Below are positions 7,827 through 17,500 of a stretch of DNA of 64,000 nt, in pieces. The notes below the pieces were generated by a model. It was not told where the DNA came from. It made no database searches and was given only the letters and a program-made list of their open reading frames with translations. Position numbers and translations under genes: made by a program. The stretch lies in NCBI RefSeq assembly GCF_001686925.1, contig NZ_LVEN01000010.1, positions 62,001-126,000 on the forward strand. Direction: 5' to 3'. The stretch comes from Flavobacterium piscis (lineage in GTDB: Bacteria > Bacteroidota > Bacteroidia > Flavobacteriales > Flavobacteriaceae). How positions within the stretch are numbered: position 1 is the first letter of the stretch; each line of letters opens with the position of its first letter.

Positions 7827-9396
7827 TATTCTTCCGTCACATAATATCAAAAAGCTAATCTCCGGAATTCTATTATTAACCATTTTACTTTTAGCCAGAG
7901 TTGCAATTGCTGTTTTAAGACAATATTTTTCACTAAGGCAATCAAAGGATTTCAATAACCGAATAAACAATACCTTTATTTCCTCACTTTTACACCTCCC
8001 AAAATCCTTTTTTGACAGCAGAAAAGCTGGAGACCTTGTAGCGAGATTAAATGATACACAGCGCATACAAAGTGTTATTAGAATGTTCTCGAGCACCTTA
8101 ATAATAGATGTTTTAGTTGCTATTATATCGTTAATATTCCTGTTTAGCTATTCTTGGAAACTGGGTTTGATGTCTTTATTTTGTTTACCCATTTATTTTT
8201 TTATAATTTATAGAAACAATAAAAAAATAATTGAGTCACAAACGGAAATCATGCAAAGTTATGCAATCAACGAAAGTAATTATATCAATACTATTCAAGG
8301 AATTTCGACCATAAAAAACGATAATAAACAAGCTGTTTTCAAACAATTAAACGAATATATTTTTGCAAATTATCAAGAAAAAATATTCAATCTTGGAAAA
8401 ATAAATATCACTCTTTCGTGGCAATCTGGATTTGCCAGTGTTCTTTTTTCAATTGGAATTTTGATTTATACATCAATCCAAGTATTTAATAAGGAAATTA
8501 AGATTGGTGAGTTAATGGCAATTTTAGGAATTGTAGGTTCATTGCTACCATCAATCGCAAATTTGGCTTTAATATCAATCCCAATAAATGAAGCCAAAAT
8601 TGCTTTTAATAGAATGTATGAATTTGCAACTATAAAAAAAGAAAACGAAGAAGGAGTAGAAATTAATGAAATCAACCAAATCTCAATCCAAAACCTATCC
8701 TTTAGATTTGCAGGAAGAAGTGAACTTTTTCACGATTTAAACATAGAAATTGAAAAAGGAAAATTTACGGCTATAGTTGGAGAAAGTGGAAGTGGAAAAA
8801 GTACATTGGGACAGATCTTACAACGCTTTTATTCGTTTGAAAATGGAAATATAATTGTAAATAACAAACATAAACTTCACAAGATTGGCCTTAAAAACTA
8901 TAGAGATTTATTGGGTGTGATTCCTCAGGAAATTACAATATTCAATGGGAACGTAATTGATAATATCCTTTTAGGAACGAGTGACTCTCCCGAAAACGTA
9001 TTTAATTTTATTCAGGAATATCGATTTGAAGATTTTTTCAATCAATTACCACAAGGTTTAGCCACAATTATTGGTGAAGAAGGCATTAATCTAAGCGGCG
9101 GACAAAAACAAGTTATTGCTGTGGCAAGAGCTTTATACAAAAAACCACAATTTTTAATTCTTGACGAAGCTACCTCAGCAATGGATAGAAATACAGAAAA
9201 CTTCACCATGAATCTGTTTCAAAAAATAAAACCAAATTGTGCCATTTTATTTATCTCACACCGATTGAATAAGCTTAAAAACATAGCAGACAACATTTAT
9301 ATCTTAGAAAATAAAACTATAACAAAATCTGGCAATCACGATGAGTTAATGAAAACAAGTAATTTTTACAGCAATTATTGGCAGGAAATAATTTAA
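7789..9396 (+). CDS. ABC transporter membrane and ATPase part of the peptide exporter (3' part of frameshifted gene)
   Basis: Membrane domain with about six helices followed by an ATPase: Walker A GESGSGKST, signature LSGGQKQ, Walker B FLILDEATSAMD and the H-loop ISHR. The frame is open from 7729, and the first in-frame ATG (7789) falls inside the first membrane helix, so a protein starting there would lack part of it. Fused to the upstream C39 domain it would make a 717-aa peptidase-containing ABC exporter acting on the island's precursor peptide. Either the gene is inactive, the base is a sequencing error, or the two parts work as separate chains; the first two are more likely. Confidence 0.82.
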   Translation: MSMALFSQKLIDDILPSHNIKKLISGILLLTILLLARVAIAVLRQYFSLRQSKDFNNRINNTFISSLLHLPKSFFDSRKAGDLVARLNDTQRIQSVIRMFSSTLIIDVLVAIISLIFLFSYSWKLGLMSLFCLPIYFFIIYRNNKKIIESQTEIMQSYAINESNYINTIQGISTIKNDNKQAVFKQLNEYIFANYQEKIFNLGKINITLSWQSGFASVLFSIGILIYTSIQVFNKEIKIGELMAILGIVGSLLPSIANLALISIPINEAKIAFNRMYEFATIKKENEEGVEINEINQISIQNLSFRFAGRSELFHDLNIEIEKGKFTAIVGESGSGKSTLGQILQRFYSFENGNIIVNNKHKLHKIGLKNYRDLLGVIPQEITIFNGNVIDNILLGTSDSPENVFNFIQEYRFEDFFNQLPQGLATIIGEEGINLSGGQKQVIAVARALYKKPQFLILDEATSAMDRNTENFTMNLFQKIKPNCAILFISHRLNKLKNIADNIYILENKTITKSGNHDELMKTSNFYSNYWQEII

Positions 9397-9409
9397 AAAA
9401 CAAACAATC

Positions 9410-9475
9410 ATGATAGTAAAGCAAAAAAAAATAGTAGACGATTATGAGAATGGAAAATACAGCTTGGATCTATAA
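9410..9475 (+). CDS. Tiny ORF downstream of the exporter (21 aa), possible gene remnant
   Basis: ATG at 9410, 13 nt after the exporter stop, encodes MIVKQKKIVDDYENGKYSLDL and then stops. It has no recognisable family. It may be a truncated gene start left at the island edge just before the right direct repeat, or chance. Confidence 0.2.
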   Translation: MIVKQKKIVDDYENGKYSLDL

Positions 9476-9516
9476 TTTTGTTTCTTTAATAGATTTAATT
9501 TTTAATAAAAAACAGA

Positions 9517-9572
9517 TAATTATTTCAATTCAAATATATTTAAGAAAGGCTTCGCATAATTGTGAAGCCTTT
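9517..9572 (+). repeat. Right copy of 56-bp direct repeat flanking the peptide-export island
   Basis: 55/56 identical to 4911-4966, same orientation. It again includes the terminator hairpin. No integrase or transposase gene lies between the copies. Confidence 0.85.
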
Positions 9573-9575
9573 CTT
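9546..9575. terminator. Terminator in the right direct repeat
   Basis: AAGGCTTC / GAAGCCTT stem, a copy of the hairpin behind aspartate kinase, here ending the exporter operon. Confidence 0.75.
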
Positions 9576-9661
9576 ATAACCCATTTTATGCGTTTATCGC
9601 ATAAGGAATTTCATAAATAGTATGTAGTTTTGAAAAAGTGAATTAAAAGCATTTTGCTATT

Positions 9662-9877
9662 ATGAAAACCAGAACTACGCGTTTTATTATCAATTATATC
9701 ATAAGCCCTCTTTATATAGTAATATTATTTAGGATTATGTTTTTTGAGGATCATGAATCTTTTACAGAAAAAATAGCGCTTCACAAAGCCGATCCAAAAA
9801 TGTATCTGGCGCTTTTACTTTGTTTTATTAGCTTGTTTTTATTGCGTTGGGGAATGAAATTTCCGAAAACTTCTTAA
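9662..9877 (+). CDS. Small membrane protein, unknown
   Basis: A 71-aa protein with two hydrophobic stretches (about residues 8-26 and 47-63) and a basic start and end. No family recognised. It lies just outside the right direct repeat, so before the island arrived it probably followed aspartate kinase directly. It is convergent with the outer-membrane receptor gene. Confidence 0.6.
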   Translation: MKTRTTRFIINYIISPLYIVILFRIMFFEDHESFTEKIALHKADPKMYLALLLCFISLFLLRWGMKFPKTS

Positions 9878-9912
9878 CAAAAAAAAACATTTAATGAATG
9901 TATAGTCTTTAA

Positions 9913-12090
9913 CTATCTCGCCCTGTTATTCTCACTCTGCTCAATTTCTGATTTTTTATACGTTGCCTTTTTTGAATTTCCAAAACTATAAGTGGCAATC
10001 AATTTAAAGTAATTGGTGGTATACGTTCTGTGATAATATATTTCGGTTTGTCCTACGTCATAATTACCGGAAACCATAAAGTCATGAAAGATATCATTTG
10101 CGGTAAAATTGAGTTTTAGCGCCTCTTTAAAAAAGTTTCTTTCGATTCCTACAGTAACTGTCGACCTGCTATTTTCACTTCGCAATCCGTAACTCTTATC
10201 GCCCAAATACCACGCTAATAATTGTATTTTAAAAAGATTCGGAATCGTAAATGTATTATTCGAATACAGATAGATTTGAGGTTTGACCGGACCCAAAGCA
10301 TATTCATAAAAATTATCGATCGATTTACTTAAATTCATACTAATTGTATTTGTTGAATTCCACCATTTGTTTGTAAATGATCTTGAAAGCGAAGTAAAAA
10401 AAGTATCTTCTTTTTCTATATTTAATGATCTCAAAATATAACTGTTGGGCGTATCGCCACGCAAAGCAGCTCCAGAAATTGGATCGATTTTATAGGAATA
10501 TCCTATTCTAAAATCGAACTTTTTGTACATCGCACCAATTTCAAAGGTATGAACTTTTTCGGGCAATAAATTCGGATTTCCTTCTATAGTCGTAAACGGA
10601 TCCTGATAAATAACAAACGGATTCAAACCCTGATATCGTGGTCTTGTTATTCTGGAAACATACGATACATGCGCTTTCAAATCATCTGAAACATCCATAT
10701 TTAGTAACACATTCGGGAAAAAGTTGGCATAACTTTTTTTGAATTCCTGAATCCCGTTTGCAGTAGTGTGCAAATTATAACTTGTCCATTCGCCTCGTGC
10801 GCCAAAAGAAAAATTAAACTTCTTTCCTAATGAACTTCCATAATTAAAATAAACCGCACTGATTTTTTCAACGTATTTAAAATCACTCGAAAGTTGATCA
10901 TCAGGTTCAAATTCCCCATTTTCTACATCAGAAATCAGGAAATCTGTTCCTGATTGTACTTTCGCATTGCTAAATTTTGCTCCGGTTTCGAGCTTTGTAT
11001 TTTCATTTATCTTTTTAGAATAATCTGCCTGAATGCTTATAATATCAATTGTATTTTCAACATTATTCTTCAAATACTTTTCAGTATTTCTTTCTTCGAC
11101 CAAACTATTTTCATCAATAAAATCTTTTACAATTCCGTTATAATTAGAGTATTGCGTTCCTATAAATAACGACGAACCTTTACTATCTGTTATAGCATTA
11201 TAATTTAGATTAATGAACTGATTCAGCAGCACATCATTTTTAGCAATATCCGTGGCATAAAAGCTGTTTCCAACATTATTACTGATGGAATTTCGGCTTT
11301 CTACAACTCCGCCTAAATCTTCAATATTACCGCTATAGGCCAAGGAGATATAATTCTTTTCAGAAAAAACATATTGCAATCCAAACCCAAAATTAGAGTA
11401 ATTATTAAACTGTCTTTTCCAATCTGTAGTTAATTCAGATTGCATATATTCCTCTGGATTAGGTCGCGTTCTGGTTGTATATAACAATTCGCGGCCTTTG
11501 CCCAATTGCAATCCGTAGTTGGTTATAAACGAAAATTTACCTTTGGTATAATTAAAATCCAGCAATGTATTGGTACTTGTTCCTGCGAATTCTGAAACTG
11601 TAATTTGCTGACTTGCACTTCCTAATATTCCGTTTTCGATATTTTTTTTGGTAATAATATTAATGACTGCTTTTCCTTCGGCATCATATTTTGAAGAAGG
11701 ATTGGAGATTACTTCAATCTTTAAAATTTGCGAAACCGGAATTGCGGCAAAACGCTCATAATTAATCAATATTCCGTTAAGGTAAATAATCGCTTCGCCT
11801 TTTCCCAGAACACTAATCTGTCCTTCGGCTACAATAACATTCGGAACTCTGCCTAATAATTCATTAACAGAACTGCTTGTCGAAAGCAAAGTGTTGGCGA
11901 CATTCACATCAATATTTCCGTTTGCGCCATACTTTAATAATGACGTTTGTTTTTTAATGACAACTTCATTCAATTCATTGCTTGGATCTGTAATTTTCTC
12001 GGAAATGGTTTGCTTAGATTGTGCTTTTATTGCTAAGGCATAAAAAAGAAAACAATAGATGTGAATGAAAACAGTAACTGGAAACCTCAT
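9913..12090 (-). CDS. TonB-dependent receptor-like outer-membrane beta-barrel protein
   Basis: A predicted 725-aa outer-membrane protein with a signal peptide ending near AIKAQS. A plug-like domain follows (NELLGRVPNVIVAEGQISVLGKGEAIIYLNG and VISNPSSKYDAEGKAVINIITKK), then a long barrel with alternating aromatic strands. This is the OMP_b-brl_3 type, often annotated as an outer-membrane beta-barrel family protein. The start at 12090 (MRFPVTVFIHIYC) is preferred to the ATG at 12150, because a GACTTTTG near-match to the -7 consensus lies at 12127-12134 on this strand. An AraC-type membrane regulator is encoded just upstream and may control it. The ligand is unknown. Confidence 0.85.
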   Translation of the reverse strand: MRFPVTVFIHIYCFLFYALAIKAQSKQTISEKITDPSNELNEVVIKKQTSLLKYGANGNIDVNVANTLLSTSSSVNELLGRVPNVIVAEGQISVLGKGEAIIYLNGILINYERFAAIPVSQILKIEVISNPSSKYDAEGKAVINIITKKNIENGILGSASQQITVSEFAGTSTNTLLDFNYTKGKFSFITNYGLQLGKGRELLYTTRTRPNPEEYMQSELTTDWKRQFNNYSNFGFGLQYVFSEKNYISLAYSGNIEDLGGVVESRNSISNNVGNSFYATDIAKNDVLLNQFINLNYNAITDSKGSSLFIGTQYSNYNGIVKDFIDENSLVEERNTEKYLKNNVENTIDIISIQADYSKKINENTKLETGAKFSNAKVQSGTDFLISDVENGEFEPDDQLSSDFKYVEKISAVYFNYGSSLGKKFNFSFGARGEWTSYNLHTTANGIQEFKKSYANFFPNVLLNMDVSDDLKAHVSYVSRITRPRYQGLNPFVIYQDPFTTIEGNPNLLPEKVHTFEIGAMYKKFDFRIGYSYKIDPISGAALRGDTPNSYILRSLNIEKEDTFFTSLSRSFTNKWWNSTNTISMNLSKSIDNFYEYALGPVKPQIYLYSNNTFTIPNLFKIQLLAWYLGDKSYGLRSENSRSTVTVGIERNFFKEALKLNFTANDIFHDFMVSGNYDVGQTEIYYHRTYTTNYFKLIATYSFGNSKKATYKKSEIEQSENNRAR

Positions 12091-12205
12091 AAGAATTGGT
12101 GATTTAAAATTTGACTTTGTTTGTAACAAAAGTCTATTGTAAATCGCCAAACGAGGTAATCAAAAGAGAAATCAGGAGTACAAATTTATAAATTCATACT
12201 AACCT

Positions 12206-13267
12206 TTAAGCCTGTAAAGCCTGAAGTTGGTAGTTTAGCGGTGTAGTACCGGTATGTTTTTTAAAGGCTGCGAAAAAAGTCGATTTAGAATTGAAACCAA
12301 CATCATAACCTACAGATTCTAACGTCAGTTTATCATTTGATGTAATGATTTTGCAAGCTTCCTTTATTCTGAATTCGTTTACAAAACTGGTAAAATTCTT
12401 ATTCAGGTTATTGTTTAAAAACTGCGACAATTGATGACTTGAAATATTGAGTTCCTGAGACAAATCCTGTAAACTCAGATTGGAATTTTTATACCATTCT
12501 TTTTCGATCATTATTTTTTCCAGTTTTGCGGATAAAATTGTGGCTTCGACTGAATCTATTTTTTTGCCCGAAGTTTTGGGACCATTTAATAAAAACAAAT
12601 CATCGGTTCTTTTTCGGTATAAAAGGATAGAAATAATTAAATAGAACAGAATCGAAAAAACAATTGCTCCACTAATATAAGTAGCGGCCGGAGCACCCAT
12701 TATGGCAAGAAAATAAAAAAGAAATAAAAGAAAATTGCCCAGAAAAAGCATCCCGAACCACATTTCTGCCGGAGTTGTTTTGTGTTTTCTGTTTATGATT
12801 TTCGCCAATATACCTTTAATAGTATGACATGAAAAAACAACATAAACAAACCATTGAAAATAAATGATTTTTATAAAATAACCGCGCCAGAGTTTTGGGT
12901 AATATTCATATGGAAATATAATGCCAACAGTAATAATAAGTGTCGCCCAGAATAAAAGTATGAGTTTCCAGGATTTCGGCATTATATTAATTTCAGCAAC
13001 GGCTGATTTCAGGAAATAATATAAAAAGGGACCAATAAAAAAGCAAGCAGTTAACCCAATTTGTAAATATAATCTAGGCAATGTGGGATGAAAATATACA
13101 AATACCGATTTTCCAATTCTGATAATTAATGCGAATAATAATGCACCCAAAAAATAATTGGTCAGCAACTTTTTTTTGGTAAAAAAGAAGAAATACACAC
13201 TTAAAATAATTCCATTAAAAACTCCTAATGCACTAAAAAAGAATAAGAGTTCTTTACTGGCATCCAT
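12206..13267 (-). CDS. Membrane-anchored AraC-type transcriptional regulator
   Basis: A 353-aa protein with about seven hydrophobic helices in the first ~225 residues and a C-terminal AraC double HTH (LSLQDLSQELNISSHQLSQF and LTLESVGYDVGFNSKSTFFAAFKKHTG). Proteins with this fusion are common in Bacteroidota and are thought to sense something at the membrane and regulate a nearby gene. It lies directly upstream of the outer-membrane receptor on the same strand, which is the likely target. Confidence 0.88.
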   Translation of the reverse strand: MDASKELLFFFSALGVFNGIILSVYFFFFTKKKLLTNYFLGALLFALIIRIGKSVFVYFHPTLPRLYLQIGLTACFFIGPFLYYFLKSAVAEINIMPKSWKLILLFWATLIITVGIIFPYEYYPKLWRGYFIKIIYFQWFVYVVFSCHTIKGILAKIINRKHKTTPAEMWFGMLFLGNFLLFLFYFLAIMGAPAATYISGAIVFSILFYLIISILLYRKRTDDLFLLNGPKTSGKKIDSVEATILSAKLEKIMIEKEWYKNSNLSLQDLSQELNISSHQLSQFLNNNLNKNFTSFVNEFRIKEACKIITSNDKLTLESVGYDVGFNSKSTFFAAFKKHTGTTPLNYQLQALQA

Positions 13268-13305
13268 AATTTAAGTTTGTTTTATCTTCACAAAGCTAAA
13301 AAAAA

Positions 13306-13647
13306 TTATGACTTTAAAGATTTTTTATCCTCTTTCAAATCCTTAATCACTTTTTTCAATTCTTTGATACGCTCCTCATATTGCTCAATGATCTGATCGG
13401 ATAATTGATCTGCATCATTAATAGAAGATACTCCCCTATTATTGAGATCTACTTTTAGTAAGTCTTCCGGAGTTATTCCAAAAATTTTACAAATGGTTAA
13501 GATATGATTTGCCCATGAACTGCTTTCGCCGCTTTCCATTCTGGCATATGCTGATTGTGATATATGAAGACAATCTGCCACTTCTTCTTGTGACATTTTT
13601 TTATTCTTTCGTAGTATTTTAAGTTTATTACCTACAACAACATTCAT
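13306..13647 (-). CDS. XRE-type helix-turn-helix regulator (second copy)
   Basis: A 113-aa paralogue of the regulator at 4971-5324. It shares the HTH (MSQEEVADCLHISQSAYARMESGE), the SSSWA stretch and the ICKIFGITPEDLL segment, and it ends in a charged coiled-coil helix (QIIEQYEERIKELKKVIKDL). It diverges from a row of very small membrane-protein ORFs, the same layout as in the peptide island. Targets are unknown. Confidence 0.88.
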   Translation of the reverse strand: MNVVVGNKLKILRKNKKMSQEEVADCLHISQSAYARMESGESSSWANHILTICKIFGITPEDLLKVDLNNRGVSSINDADQLSDQIIEQYEERIKELKKVIKDLKEDKKSLKS

Positions 13648-13887
13648 ATTTTATGGTATTTTTCCTTATAAACCAATAGAGGGCGATTTTATAAAAATAT
13701 ACTCACAAAAAAAGACTTTTATTTTTAAATAAAAAAACAACTATAAATTACGTATTAAAATACCCGATAATCACATAATAACAAGCCTTACAAAACAGTA
13801 ATTTAGACTTGCCAAAAAACAAATAGAAATTACCTGAAATCAAGGATAAGATCTATTAAAAAATTTAACCCCTAAAATCTAAATAAC
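13648..13887. other. Intergenic region between XRE gene and small ORFs
   Basis: AT-rich. A partial match to the 42.67-kb palindrome (TTACCTGAAATC) starts at 13830. No full TAnnTTTG promoter match was seen here for the small ORFs. Confidence 0.4.
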
Positions 13888-13968
13888 ATGAGTAATCCAT
13901 CATTGTTTTTATGTCTTTTAATAATAGTTATTGCGCTTGGCTACCGATTTTCAAAAAAGTATCGTTAA
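13888..13968 (+). CDS. Possible 26-aa single-helix membrane peptide
   Basis: ATG at 13888 encodes MSNPSLFLCLLIIVIALGYR and a basic tail (FSKKYR). It has one hydrophobic helix with a positive C-terminus. It is too short for homology and is supported only by composition and by its place before two other small membrane proteins. Confidence 0.3.
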   Translation: MSNPSLFLCLLIIVIALGYRFSKKYR

Positions 13969-14021
13969 AAATACCTCTGCAAATTAGTTCGTAATAATAA
14001 CTTTAAAGTGCTAAAAAAATC

Positions 14022-14252
14022 ATGGGGATCAACAATAAACCTGATCAGGAAAATCAAAACGAATGGAATAATGATCCTGATAACTGGATTTGGGGAATGT
14101 TTTATTATAATCCAAAAGACAATAGATTGTTTCCTCCTAAAGGAATAAAAGAATTGGGCTGGACGATTAATTTTGCCAATCCAAATTCTGTTTTTATAGC
14201 TTTGATTGTAATTGCAATTCTTCTTATTCTGACAGAACACACCAACACTTAA
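14022..14252 (+). CDS. DUF5808-like small membrane protein
   Basis: A 76-aa protein. The N-terminal soluble part contains DNWIWGMFYYNPKDNRLFPPK and LGWTINFANP, which match the pattern I associate with the DUF5808 domain. A single membrane helix (about residues 55-71) follows. Function is unknown. It is divergent from the XRE gene and followed by another small membrane ORF on the same strand. Confidence 0.75.
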   Translation: MGINNKPDQENQNEWNNDPDNWIWGMFYYNPKDNRLFPPKGIKELGWTINFANPNSVFIALIVIAILLILTEHTNT

Positions 14253-14297
14253 ATTCAAAAAACCGGGTAATTACTCCTGATTAATATTCATTACCAC

Positions 14298-14468
14298 ATG
14301 AAATTCTTCCTATTCAAATATAGCATGGCTATTATAAGCTGTCTGTATTTAGCATACTTTTTTTATAGCCCGGATCACACCGGCAACATGATAAAATCCG
14401 GGACATCAATTGTATTGGCACTATTAATTTCGATCTCGATGTTCAGTCAGATAAAAACCAGAAAATAG
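14298..14468 (+). CDS. 56-aa two-helix membrane protein
   Basis: ATG at 14298 opens a 56-aa frame (MKFFLFKYSMAIISCLYLAY...) with two hydrophobic helices separated by SPDHTGNMIKSG and a basic end (QIKTRK). It is 45 nt downstream of the DUF5808-like gene and likely co-transcribed. Clean amphipathic and membrane composition supports a real gene, but no family is recognised. Confidence 0.5.
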   Translation: MKFFLFKYSMAIISCLYLAYFFYSPDHTGNMIKSGTSIVLALLISISMFSQIKTRK

Positions 14469-14528
14469 ATCGAAAAACACACATTCAATCTCCAAAATAC
14501 AGACTCGGAATTTCCCAATTATAAATAC

Positions 14529-14536
14529 TACTTTTG
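14529..14536 (+). promoter_or_regulatory. -7 promoter element before the 1143-aa outer-membrane protein
   Basis: TACTTTTG, full match to TAnnTTTG, 22 nt before the ATG at 14559. Confidence 0.6.
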
Positions 14537-14558
14537 ATTTTTTAGAGTTAAAGTATTT

Positions 14559-17500
14559 ATGTTGAAAAAATTACTGTTTTTAACGGTTTTGATCTGGTAT
14601 TCCGGCCTTCAGGCACAGGAAACGGAATCATCGTACAAAACCAAAAAAGTAATTATAAGCCGGGATACGATTCATCTCGAAGAAGTTAGTATCAATTCTG
14701 CTTTTTTCAAAATATTAAATACTAAAAACGAACCTTTAGATTCCAGTTTTTATAAGATTGATTTTCAAAAAGGAACTTTGATTTTGAATGAAAATGCCGG
14801 TTCAGTTTCGGATACTTTAATTGTAAATTATCTAAAATATCCTGATTTCTTAACCAAAGAATACAGTCTGTACAAATCAGATCAGGTGGTGACCAATGAT
14901 ATTGGTTCTGAAAAATTATACCGAATTGATAATACCAACACTAAAAAAGTTACGCCATTTGATGGCTTACAAACTTCAGGAAGTATTACTCGCGGCGTTA
15001 CGGTGGGGAACAATCAAAATACAGTTTTAAACTCTAATTTAGATCTTCAGATTACCGGAAAAATTTCTGATAAAATTAGTATTCGGGCTTCACTTCAGGA
15101 CAATAACATACCGTTGCAGGATGGCGGTTATTCGCAAAAACTCGATCAATTTGATAATATTTTTATTGAATTATTCAGCAATGACTGGAACATTCGTGCG
15201 GGAGATGTTTTTTTGGAGAACAGAAAAACCCAATTTTTAAATTTTAATAAAAAAGTACAAGGCCTTTCAACCAGTTTTAATTTTGGTACAGAGGAAAGCA
15301 AAACTAATATTTTTGCCTCGGTGGCTTTTGTAAAAGGGCAATACGCCAAAAGTACTTTTACAGGCCAGGAAGGCAATCAGGGACCGTATAAATTAAAAGG
15401 TCAAAACGGTGAGTTGTATGTTCTGGTTATTTCAGGATCTGAACGGGTTTATGTAAATGGTGTTTTGCTAAAACGTGGCGAAAACAATGATTATGTTATT
15501 GATTATAATGCCGGAGAAATTACGTTTACTTCGCTTTTTACAATTACTTCTGAAATGCGAATTAATGTTGAATACCAATATTCTGAACGAAATTATAACC
15601 GACTCGTAACCTACGCCGGGGCAACACACGAAAATAAAAACTGGAGTTTTGGCGGCTATATTTATTCAGAAAATGATATGAAAAACCAGCCATTGCAACA
15701 AAATCTTTCTACAGAGCAGGTCGGGATTTTAAGTCAGGCCGGTGATAATATTAATTTAATGAAAGCGCCATCTGCTTACGAAGAAAGTTATGCTGATAAT
15801 AAAATCCTGTACAAAAAAATACTCGTCAATGCGGTTGAAGCTTACGAATACTCGAATGATGCCAGCAATGTTTTGTATAATGTAAAATTTAGTCTTGTAG
15901 GCAATAATGCCGGAAATTATATTATTCAGAACAACAATTCGGTAGAACGTATTTATGTATATGTTGCTCCTGTAAACGGAATTCTGGAAGGAAATTATGA
16001 GCCTCTTGTACAATTGGTTGCCCCAATAAAATTGCAGGTAGCCACATTTTTAGGAAAATACAATCCTGATGAAAAAACGCTGGTTGACTTTGAAATTGCC
16101 ATAAGCAACAACGATAAAAACCTTTTTTCGAAAATCGATGACGGCGACAATAGCGGAATTGCCCTTAAAACCAACATTAAAAAACGTCTTTTTACGAAAG
16201 AATGGACTTTAGACGGTTTTGCTAACTACCAATTTGTTCAGGAAGATTTTAGATCTGTGGAGCGATTGTATAATATTGAATTTAATAGGGACTGGAATTT
16301 AAATGAAGCACTTTTAGGCAATCAGAGTTTATTGGTTACGGGTTTGAATTTTGATTTATTTGCTAAAAAACAAACCTCAAATATTGGACTGTTTACCTAT
16401 CAATTTGAAAAATTAGATTATTCTGAAAGTTATTCGGGGGCAAGACATACTACGACCGCCCTCTTCAAACTAAAACAATGGACGATAGAAAATCAGGGGA
16501 GTTTTTTAAATAGTGATGCCACAAGTTCGACTTCTAAATTTATCAGAAATCAAACCAGAACCAAATATCACTTTGGCAAAAACTGGATTGGCGCCAGTAT
16601 GCAACTCGAAAACAACCAGCAACGGGATAAAATTAGCAATCAGTTTTCGGCTTTAAGCCAAAAATTCACAGAATACGGTGCTTTTGTTGGACGTGGTGAC
16701 AGCACCAAAGTTTTTGTAGAACTAGGTTATTTGCAGCGTCGAAATGATAGTTTGCAAAACGGATTGTTACAACATGTAAACAATTCGCAAACGTATTACT
16801 TAAAGTCAAAATTGATTCAGAATAAAACAACCGATTTAGCGGTTTATGCGAGTTATCGTAATTTAGATTTCATTAATTCATCCCGAAAAAACGAACCTTC
16901 CTTAAATTCGAGAATATTATATAATGATCGCTTCTTTAACCAGTTTATGCAAATCGGGACGACTTACGAAACCAGTTCAGGAACCATTGCGCAACAAGAA
17001 TTTACCTACGTAGAAGTTCCAACAGGACAAGGGGTTTATACCTGGAACGATTATAATGGCAACGGAATTCAGGAATTGGAAGAGTTTGAAATTGCTGCAT
17101 TTGCGGATCAGGCAAAATATGTTAGAATCTTTTTGCCTAATCAAATTTATATTAAAACCAACCAGAATAAATTTTCTCAATCTGTTGCTTTGAATCCGCT
17201 GCAATGGCAAAACGAAACAGGGTTTAAAAAACTTGCTTCCTATTTTTACAATCAAACTTCGTTTATTATGGATCGAAAAGTAAAAAGCAGAGGCGAACGT
17301 TTAGAACTGAATCCGTTTGATTCATCTGAAGAAAATATTCTGGGATTGAATTCGAGTTTTAGAAACAGTTTGTATTACAATCGCGGAAAGCAAAAACATT
17401 CTGTAACCTACACTTATCTTATTAATAAAGGGAAGAATTTGCTTTCGATAGGATCTCAAAATGTTAGAAACAGTTCAAACCAATTGCAATATACTCATTT

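Noticed and set aside
4911..9572. The 56-bp repeats considered as a classical att site of an integrative element
   Set aside because: No integrase, excisionase or tRNA gene is present, so only a recombination-type boundary can be claimed.
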